From Strigamia acuminata (taxonomy: Eukaryota > Arthropoda > Chilopoda > Geophilomorpha > Linotaeniidae), in the NCBI GenBank assembly GCA_949358305.1, contig OX442315.1, positions 8,954,427 to 9,018,426 on the forward strand: DNA of 64,000 nt, read 5' to 3'. Below, piece by piece: positions 36,801 through 48,000 of this stretch; the first letter of the stretch is position 1, and every line of letters starts with the position of its first letter. A program made the position numbers and the translations under genes. The notes under the pieces are model-generated. The model was not told the origin of the DNA. It searched no databases and worked only from the letters and a program-made list of their open reading frames with translations.

Positions 36801-39800
36801 AGTTTATATAGCTTTTTCCTTTCTTTTATGTGATATTTATTATTCTATGGTTTGAGTTTATTTAAGGCTTCAAATTTGCGTTACAAGTGGCGAGACACTA
36901 CAACTTTGTATTCGTATGCATTGAGCTATGGTGCCTTGTCGCAAGTATGGGGCCGTCCATACATTTCATAACGCACCAAGGGGGGGGGGAGAGGTTTTAA
37001 ATTTTGTTATGAATCATTACTAAGGGAGTGGGGGGTTTCAAATTTTGTTACGTAATCAGGGGGTGGGGTTTGGGAATTTGTTACGACCATGTTACAGAGG
37101 GGGGAGGGGGCCTAAAAATCCCAAATTTTGCGTTACGTAATTTATGGACGGCCCCTATGCTGTGTTGCGCTTAGGTGTGTCACCCAAACGCTGTGTGCGG
37201 TTACAGCTGCCGTGCTGGCTATAATGTCCCATTATAGATTATCAGTTCACTTGGTCCAGTTTGGGGGTCAGTGAGTCCAACCTGCAACATAGTTTATTAG
37301 TAGCATATCCAATAGCTAACTGCTCTCTATGATGGCCAATCATTAACTGCTTAACCCATGTGAAGAATCCAAAGATAAATACTGTTGCCATGTTGAATTT
37401 GTTGTATTTTAGGTTTGTTTTTCTTATTCTGGACACTATTTCAGCAATTGAGTACTCAAAGTTGCATTGTTTGCAAGATAAACCCTAAGAACAACATATT
37501 TTTATGTTTGTAAAAAGAAAACTTATGAGCTATAAAAGGCAAAAGATAAGAAAGCTATTTAGTTCATGATGCAAAACTAAATGAAAGAAGGAAAACATAA
37601 AAAAAAATATTGCACACATGTTTAGCAATGTAATCTTGTACTCAAATTGGAGCTTATTATCACATTCCAGCTGGAAACTCCTTTGAGGATTCGCTTTACA
37701 TTCTTTTCCTTAAAGTTTTACAACAAAATTAAGTCGTGAAGAGCAGGGGGAAAAGTCTGACTCATTTGGAATAGCAATTAGCAAAAATAAAGTTAGTTAA
37801 CTAATTACTAGTACAGCATAATTAATAAGGGGTTTCATTAAATGAGCGATTATTGTGATTAGTTGATTATTGCAATAATCGTAATCACTCAATTATTGAG
37901 GGCCCAACAAAAATCTGATTATGTGATTATTGCTTCGATGGGTCGAATTGTTTAAATTGTAACCTAAATACGTTGCAATTGTTTAAAAAAAGTTCCTACA
38001 AATAATAATTCCAACTACCTAACTCGTTTCATGTGTTCAGTTTAACCTAAACTGAGCAGACTTTGTTATATTATGACCTTGTGTAGTTGAAGCGGGTCTG
38101 GTGCCGCCATGTTGGTTTCAGTCGAGAGAGCAGTTATAATCGGCCCAAGTCAGCAGAAAATCATGGTTTGTTGCTTATTTGATGAAATGATTATTCTCGA
38201 GATTGGTTGAATCCAGTCACATGACACATCAAGTAATCGACTAATCAAAGTAATCAACTAATCGCTCATTTAATGAAACCGCTTATCGTTGCAAACTGCT
38301 GCGATTGTCCAAATGGTATTTTAAGTCCATAATTCCTTTGGTAATAATTACAGAAGAGAATGTTACAAGTATAATAATCTTTATGCGTGAACTCAACCTC
38401 ATAATCAGGATGAATTGGCGTAGATGAAGCTAAAATGGCCCACAATCAATAAGAGGGAGATTCTCATTGAAAAAGATATCTTTGTTTCATTTCATGTTGC
38501 TGTATCATTAAACTGGAAGTGTCAGATAATGCACATTGGGTTTCACCATTTTCCACATTCTTTTAGCATTAAATGTAATTCCGTTCCCAATAGCCATTTA
38601 CATGTGAAGTGGCTTTCAGGATGCACATTTCATCAATACCATAAAACCATTTTTATTAACCATTGCCTCAATTCCTCAAATCTGCTTGTGTACTTATCAA
38701 ACAAGTGGATAGATTAAAAAGTTTTACGGCATATTTTAATGGTTTCTATCCATTATAAAATTATGTCAGTTGAGACAGTGATTTTGCAAACACAGGTTAT
38801 GCATTCTATGCTTCTTGTGTCTTTTACAGTGCCAGACTGTACTCTAACTTACTACAAAGTTGGCCTTTCTCCCATTGGCCGAGCCATTTCACTTGTGTAG
38901 TGACACATAAAAGCAGATCAAAACTCCGGAATTGCATTAGATGTACAGACATTGCAACCAATAAACTGAACAAACATGTATGTTGAAATAAAAACAGCAT
39001 AAAACTGTATTTTATAAATGGAAAAAAGGTTTTATTATAAATTACAATTAAAATTATCAAAGTGGCTACGTTCACGTCCGAGGTAAACGTATTATTTAAA
39101 TTATCGGGACGAAAAATTAACTTTAGTGGAAAAGTCAGTCAGTGCGAGATTTAGTTTTTTTTGTGGGAATCCAAGGAAATTTAGCGGGCCAATAAATGGG
39201 ACCCATTATTTTAATGACGTGATTGGTTGAGAGATGCATTGAAATACGAACTGAAAATACATAGTTTGGTCTACTTTGTTAAAAACAGATTAGGTTAGGT
39301 CTGGGAGAAAAAAAGAAGCTAAAACCTCGAGAACATCGAATTTGAGAAAACTTACGTTGAGGAAACAAATCGACATCAATCGATCTCAGCCAATCACAGC
39401 GTGTCATGAAAATAATACGTTCACTTCAGACGTGAACGTAGCCCCTGCCTAAAATTATATCATTTTAATCATTATAATAATCACAAAAATGAAAAATCAA
39501 ACAAAACTACTTTTCCTGGCGGTGGTACACAGTCTATAGTTAGGAGTAATGAGACTCAGCCAATGGGAGAAAGGCCAACCTTGTAGTGAGAGTATAGAGT
39601 CAAGCTCAAAATCGTCTTCTTTCCTCGCTAGTTTTCCCAAGCCTGTTCCTCTTACTGCGGTCATTCTGATTGTCAGCCGGCAAATTACAGTCCCAACAAC
39701 TTGTTTGTTCTATTGAAAGAGGGCGCTAATGACATTAAAGCGCCTGAACTTCCAATAGACCATTTTCTTAATTTGCACCTATTGCCCATTTATTTGACTC

Positions 39801-42800
39801 CATTGTTTGGGGTACCACTCATGTAGTGTTACCAAAATTAATAAATGTTCTAAAAAGTAAATTTTTTTTTTAGACAGCCTCAATATCAGTATCAGTGCTC
39901 ACTCTGACGTTCATCTCTCTTGACCGATATTATGCTATCTGTCATCCATTAACCTTTTCATCTACCACTGCACGAGCCAAAACAGCCATTGTTTTAATAT
40001 GGCTGTCCTCTTTAGTAATAGGCAAGTATAACCCTTAATTCAATTTAAATTTCCAATCTTTGAAAACCCATAATTAAATTCCATTACAACTTTTATCTAA
40101 TTAAAATCTGAATTGGAGATGGAATTAAATAGTTTGAATAATTGAATAATTTTGAATCCAAATCTAAAAAACAAATTACCACACAACAACTTGTGGTACA
40201 TTAAGTTAAAAAAAAAATTCTCAAATTTTTTTGTTTAAATATAAATTAGTCGAAAATCTATTTTTTTTCTCTATGACAATGTTCAGTCGAATAAATAAAA
40301 AGTAAAATGCAATGAAAAGTGCTAAGTGCTAAGTGCTGTTTGGATGAAGGACTGGATGAAAGTAGATCCGGTAAAGTTTTACGATTGCTGGTTCCAACTG
40401 TTTTAAATTTTCATTCCCTTAAAAGCCTACTTATCTGCATTATTCGTTATTTTAAAATGATGATCCAACTTGACATGGTCACACTTCTGATTCCTGGATG
40501 ATTCGAATCACTTAAAATGTCCCCATAATCTTTAGATGCATTCAATCTTGAAGGCTAAAGTGACTTTACAGACTTTCATTGATTTTAACCTTACCCAAGC
40601 TATGGGTCGGTCAAACAAATTACAAAAATGAGATACTAACTGTAAAAAATTTTCTGGACTTTTCAAATCAATTATTTTTTTTATTGTTTGTTATGATATT
40701 AAATAAAAATACATGAAATTTCGGAAAGAAAATCCTGATAGTTTTTGAGAAAATAAATAAAAGCACTCTTGGATGACAAAATCGACTTCAGGTTGGGGCG
40801 GGGAGGGTTAATGGGAGCACCATAGACAGTCTTGCCATGTTTTCGTGGTAGGTGGCATACCAAAATCATGTGTTTATATACAGAGTTATGCCGTAAACCG
40901 GCTGTCTCCTCCATGCTTCTGTAGACATTTAGTGTTATTAAACACCATCAGAGGTCGCTTAATGCGATGACATAGAGGTTCGATCTACTGTCTTTCGATA
41001 GGGGGAACACTAGTCGACTTAATGAATGACAGCGTTTAAGGAGTTCAGTTCTCTCTCTGATCTCGGTCTTAGAACTTGTCGGTCAGCGTCGGCACGACTG
41101 CTTTTAGGAGTAAAAGCTGATGTATCCGGCATCGGATTGACCGGAAAGCTCTATTATCCAGCATCTATTGTGTATCTCTGTTGGTTGAGGAAATCTCCCA
41201 ATTCCTTCTGCTGTAAAGGAATACAAGTTGTGTTAACCTTAACATCTTTAACCATCTATGACACACCAAAGCAGGATAAGCTTAAAAATTTACCTCTACA
41301 ATAAAATCAAATAAACCATCCGTTATCCGGATAAATTCGATATCCGGTCCTAACGTTGCCGGATAACACAGTTTTTACTTCATAGTGACAAGACGAGATC
41401 AGAATTTGGGATGTTCTGCAAATGTGTATCTAAATTTATATTCTGTATACATCCAGCTATTGATCTAAATTTTGGTGTGTATATATGTACTGTATATTGG
41501 ACATTCAACAGATGTCACATTTAGGATCAGGTTATGATTGTGATATTTGGATGTTCCTTGGATTTTGTATGCAGTGTCGGTTTTAGACACGAGGCCATTC
41601 AATTCATGAAAGGAAAGTGACCTTTTCTTTCCTTCCATTTAAAAAGGTGACTTTCGAATAAACGCACCCATTTAACAACATAGGAGGCTTTAATTGTTAA
41701 ATAAAGACAAAATCTTATTAAAAAGAATTAAAGGCATGGTTTAGGCACAAATGAAGTTTTCCTGTGTTTACTTTCCCATTTGAACCCAAAGATGGGAAAT
41801 TAACTTGTTTGGAAGTCATTTTCCAAGACTGACTTTCTTTAATTATGAGGTTAAAAGCATCATTTCCGCCTTCTAAAATGAAGGAAAGTACACAAAGTGA
41901 TTTTTCTTTAAGAATTGAATGCATCCATTGTTTCTTAAAAAGAAAGTTCTTTGACTTTTTAAAATCACATTATAATTGTATTTCCTATTAGGTGGGTATG
42001 CTTTGTTTCCAACATTAGTAGTAGACAAACCTCTTAAAGAGGAGAAAATCTGTGTAAACAAACTTCTGTGGACGTTCCCTTTAAAATCTTGTTCAACACC
42101 TCTTTTATTGGGCAAACAAATAGTTCTAGAAGCTATTAAACTGTTTACTGGTTCTCAAGCATTCTTCAAACTTTCTCTGAATAAATAATTCCACTTTAAT
42201 TTATGAGTAATTAACTTTGTGCTAATATCTGCAATGATGCTTAATTTTTTTTACAACTATTGTTTGCTTTAATAGCTATTCCAGAGCTTGTTGTTTTGGA
42301 AACTCGGCCGGGAAGAATACTTCCAATTGAGACGGTTTATTTCACCGATTGCAAACCACTATGGGAAGAAAATAGCCAGAAAACATACACATTTATTCTT
42401 ATGACTCTTCTTTATATTATACCATTCCTGCTAATGTCTGTTGCTTACTATGAAATAGTAAGAGTTCTTTGGAAAAAAGATATCCCAGGATCATCTGAAG
42501 TTAGGAAAACAAAATCTGTCAAAAATGGTGACGGTAAGTTGATAATTACCACATTGATGTGCATTTTAGGGCATGCCGTTAAATCCGAATTTGACGCTAT
42601 TTCAAAATATCGTTGTTATGGCTACTTTTTGTGCCACTACACCAGTGAGACGCCTCAACCAATAGGAGTTAGGACCACGTTGTATAGGTTTGGAGTATAA
42701 ATACGCGACTTAAGGCTCGTTTACATTGTTGCGAAATTGCGTTCGAATTGACGCGAACGCGACAATTTCGCGCGTGAAAGTTTGTGTGGCAACCCTTCGC

Positions 42801-45800
42801 ACACGAAATTTCAGAGTAGCCTTGAAGTCTACTTTTTCGCTTCGCTTGGAAAGTTTGCACGCGTTGGCCAATGACAGACGAGATAGCGTATGTCGTCACC
42901 AACTTCACAATTGAAACGAGACTTCACTTCATCACTTCTCTTTGCTTCATTGAGAACATGAAAAGCAAATTTTTTCATGTGAATTTTTGGGCGCGGCCAT
43001 TTTGCGTGCTAAATTTTGCAACAATGTAAACGAGCCTTTAGGGGCAGTAAAGTCAAACTCGCTGTTTAATGGCACGTCGTTAATTGCATATCAATTCAGT
43101 GCGGGTGTGAACGGGGCACTAGTGTGCTGAACTTTAGTATTTTACATGTGATTGGATCACAAGTGGATTCTAGCACAAAACAGTAAAACTCCGCCAATGT
43201 GATATTTCATTACCAGAAATAATATATTTTTGGTTGGTTGAGCATGAAGTGTAGGTTGTACATTGTCTGTGCTTTTCATACACTTTTAATATTCTCAAAA
43301 TTAAAATTGTTTTTAAACTCAGACTTTAATTTTAAAATTAAAATTCCATTCCATCTAGAAAATTTGCAACTACTTATAGTTTTAGAATTCAACAGGCATT
43401 TTTTCCAATAGCTTATCAGCCATGTGTATGAAATTTAGCATTTAATATGCCACGACATAATAACATTGGACAGAGTTGGCTTACATCAAAATTGTGTTAG
43501 ATTTTAAATTCAGTATTTAAATTTATTTTGAATTTAAAGTTTGGGCTAATATTTAATACAGCTTTTTTTCGAATAATTCAATAGCTGATAAAACTGGAAA
43601 GAAGAGTCTCATGCCACAAGGTCAGATTTCAAGCACCCAGGCGCAGATAAATTCGAGAAGAAAAGCAGCTAAAATGCTCATTGCTGTTGTTGTTATGTTT
43701 GGAATTTGTTACTTCCCTGTGCATCTACTCAATGTTTTAAGGTATACAGCAATTCCTTATTTTAAATTACCATTCAAATATTCCCCTAAGGAATGTGTCA
43801 ACTCTTGGATATTAATCTAACAGTTTATTGCCAAGTAGTAGTTGCATTTTTACGAAAGCACTCCAGTGGCTAGGATTAGCCGGATGAACAGCGCAGGCAG
43901 CTTGTCTATGTTCTAAAGGTGGAAACACAAGGGAGCGGGTAAAATTTAAAAGCTTGCTTTTACTTGAAAAAGCGGCTAAAAACTCGCCAGCTTGAGCAAA
44001 CACAAGCTTGCGTTTTTATTCAAAGCTTTGTTTTGAAGCGAGCTTGTACTCACCCGCTCCGATCAAACTGAGTTTGATTTACCAGCTTCAAGCTTGCTGG
44101 TGTTTTGGTCATGTGACTTTGACAGCCAATCAGAATCGTGAGGAAATTCTTGGAGGAGATTTTGGCGAGAATTTCTGGCTAGCTACCTAGCTAGCTTGAG
44201 TTTGCCAGTTAAGCTGGTAAGCCAAAAGCGGGTCAAGTGAGCTTGTAAATGACTCCCTCTTTAAACTTGTACTAGCAAGCTTTGGAATTTTACTCGCTCT
44301 CTTGTGTTTCCACCTTTAGCCGGTGTCAAACACTTACGGTACTGCGAATGTCGCAACAGCCAATGCAATACCGCAAAGGTTTTTACCGCCAGATAAACAA
44401 AGCAAATCAAAAAACCGCCAAACTGTTACCGCCAATTTTTTTACAGCAAAGCTCTTGCCCCTTGTTGGCTATATTCTGTTCCCTGTTGCCCCTGAAATAC
44501 TTTCGGGACCGAAAACTCCTTTCTTCAGTAGCTGCATTCAAAAATTAAAATATTTTGTTTTACTGCAATTTTAAAACAAAAATGACATCATTTCCTGTGC
44601 TGTTTATTAAATTAAACTGTATTAATTATATATTTATAATATATTTATTATAAATTATAATTATTATAATAAATCAAAATTTAACTTCAAATACACGTAA
44701 ACTAAAATTGTATTTTTATTTGTGAATACAGCTAGTGCAACGAGCTTTTGGTCAATGTCAAGTGACCATTTCAAATGGTCAAGATAAATTTAATTTTTGA
44801 AGTATTAATTAATTTGTTTTTTTTTGTTTGAAGATATACCATTGGACTGGAAACAACTCACATAACAGTGACAGTTTCTTTATTGTCACATTGGTTATGC
44901 TATGCTAACAGTGCAATGAATCCAGTCATCTACAATTTTATGAGTGGTATGTATGTATATACATATATATAATTGCTTTTATTGATGTTATTAACACTTT
45001 GAACAAACTTAACTCATTTAACATTTACAAAACTCAAACAATACATCACCTTTATTAATAATTGACAAAAAAATGCTTTGGTTGTTTTTTTTTTCTTCTC
45101 AAATATTCCTTCTGAGTTTAATTAAGTTTACATTCCTGTTTAACTCACAAATAAAACCTCAACTTGATGCCACTTTTCATTTCATAATTAACTTGCTCCC
45201 TAATTTGTTCTTTATTTTTTTTTCTAATGAAGATAAGAAAAGGTAGGTAACCCTTGTGTTCCCTATAATGTGAAAACACAATGTGTTTTCATATCATTTA
45301 GTCTTTTGAAGCATTTCTTGATGACACTGGTGTGCAATGAAAGATGCAAACAAAAAAATATTTAAATATAAATAAACCTTTATTAATTACTCATAATTAG
45401 AACTGTGAATGCACCCAACACTGAAAATTTGTCGTTCATAAATTAATGGGATCACAATAACAATTTGTCCACTTTCCGATAAATATTCCCGCTTGTAATT
45501 GCCCGCTTCGGCTTTAATGCTGGCTTGTCTATTTACACGCAAGTTGAAATGAAAACTGAAATCTGAGCTCACAACACATTATTTGAGCGATTTTTGTCAT
45601 TAGTTGGAGTTGAAACCACAAAATGGTTGGCATTTTTGCGTAGAGATTACAATTCAAAGTTGTTTGCTAAATGGTTGTCCGTGCGGCTTCTCTGCCTGAC
45701 ACTTCTCGCCGACATTGAAAATCAAAATGTGTTTTGTTTAGAAAATGTTAATTTCAAAAGTTCTTGGTAAACAGCAATGGCAGGACATGGGCAGACGATG

Positions 45801-47899
45801 TGACTTCAACCCCTAGATAACAATTAAAGGCCAATACAGTCGAGCCTCGTTATAATGAATCGCAAGGAACCCCAGAATTCGGTTCGTCATAACGAAAGTT
45901 TGTTATATCAAAATTTCTTAACATGGTGTTCTGTGGCCAATCAACCAAACAAGCCATTTTTAAGTATTCCATATATCGAAAAATTCGTTATATTGCGGTT
46001 CGTTATACGTAAGTAGACCTCGGATATTTATGCAAAATAAAATTTGTTTTATGCGCATAAAATATGCACCAAAAATTCCATTTCATGCAAAATAAAAATA
46101 AAAATATGCAAAATAAAAATAAAAATATGCCAAATAAAAATAAAAATATGCAAAATAAAAATAAAAATATGCCAAATAAAAATAAAAATATGCAAAATAA
46201 AAATAAAAATATGCAAAATAGAAATAAAAATATGCAAAATAGAAATAAAAATATTCAAAATAAAAATAAAAATATGCAAAATAGAAAAATTTATTTCAAT
46301 GAAATAACAACTTAATGCCATTTCAAAGTGTTCTTGATGTAAATGAATTATAATTAGTAATTACAATTAATTTTTTTCTATTTTTTTTATTTTTTCATTT
46401 GTTTATTTCTTAAAACTTTCTCCAGATATTAATTTAGTGACTTCCTGGGCCTTAGTTATAACGAGGTTCGACTGTCATACAAAGTACTCCCTCTGTCCCA
46501 AATTATGGTATACATTTCTCTAAAAAATTCCCGATTATTGTTGGTTTTGTATATTTCTAAGATATTTTAACTGAATATCCTTCAAAATTAAGTGTGTTTG
46601 CTAACCAATGGATTGCATTATGGGTAATTAGTTTTATCATTCCGTTATTCTTGAGTTGCATCAAAATGCACTCAAAATTAAGTGACACCTGTTGTGCTTA
46701 AAGTAAAGTGAAAATGAATTTGAAAAATGGCTGTTTCCAAAGAAAAATGACAAAATAGAAGAAATTAACTGATAATCGGCAAAATTTTATACAACAGCTC
46801 TTGCTGAAACAAAGCATTGTTGGGAATAAAGCATCATTAATGAAATTTGCAGGCAAATTGAAATTACTCGACTAACTATTTGGCAGAAGTTAAAAACAAT
46901 ACAATAAAGGACATATTCCTGCCAAAAGATAAACATAACAATGTATTTTTGACATTGCAATGTTGTATGGAGTCAGGGATGATAGCAAAGAGTAGCAACA
47001 ACTACAAAATTCACAAATTCAGAGCAATCATTACAAGTTATTGTTTACTTAATTTATTTATAATTTAACTTAATTATATTAATTTTGCATTTTTATAATG
47101 ATAAAAATCAAATAAAACTTCAAATGTATACCATAATTTGGGACAAAAATAATAGTAGAAATGTATACCATAATTTGGGACAGAGGGAGTATTTGTCTAT
47201 TATTGTGGTAACCTGTCTCTAAACTTGCCTTGGTAGAGCCCACACTATCACAAAGTTTCTGTTTTTGCTGTTTTTAGTCTCTCTGTAAACAGAATGGACA
47301 TGCAAAACAGCGAAGACGGTAAAAATTAAATTAAAATAACGGAAAAAATCTTTTCTTAATTACTAAACCCGATGAAACCCAAACTCATCATCAACCATTT
47401 GTAAAGACATTCTTTGGATAGCATTTGAAGAATTTTCAAATTTCATCCATACGAATTTTTTTGAATAGACATTTTCAAATCATCGTTTCACCCATGCCAA
47501 GTCACGGACAACTGATTCCAATATGCAATTCCCACTTTCCCACCACGTTGCTGCTGACACACACACACATAAACAATAGGACATTTTCTCGTTCGCTTAA
47601 TACAGTACTGCACAATAGGAATTCTCCCCTTGATTCACTTCTTTGCAGGCAAATTCCGTCGAGAATTTAAGCGTGCATGTCTTTGCTTTTGTGGAGGCAG
47701 CAAACGTTTACATCAACGCAGCAACGTGCCAACTGCTCGTGCTCATTTTAATGCTCAAAATAACTATAATAATAGATGAAATTCCAAAAAGGCGCAAAAA
47801 TTAAAAATTACAAGAAATAATCAAAGTAGTTTATAACAAATTGTTTAGTCGAAAGAAAATATATTGTAATATTTAAAAAAGAAAAAGAAAAAAAAATGT

Positions 47900-47954
<55 letters not shown>

Positions 47955-47968
47955 TTATTTATTTATTT

Positions 47969-48000
<32 letters not shown>

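Noticed and set aside
40941-41010. GGTTCGATC box resembling a tRNA T-arm
   Set aside because: No matching acceptor stem or D-arm could be paired around it.
46044-46321. Overlapping ORFs of NKNKN- and IFIFI-type repeats on both strands
   Set aside because: They come from a 20-bp minisatellite inside a MITE; every frame is open by composition.
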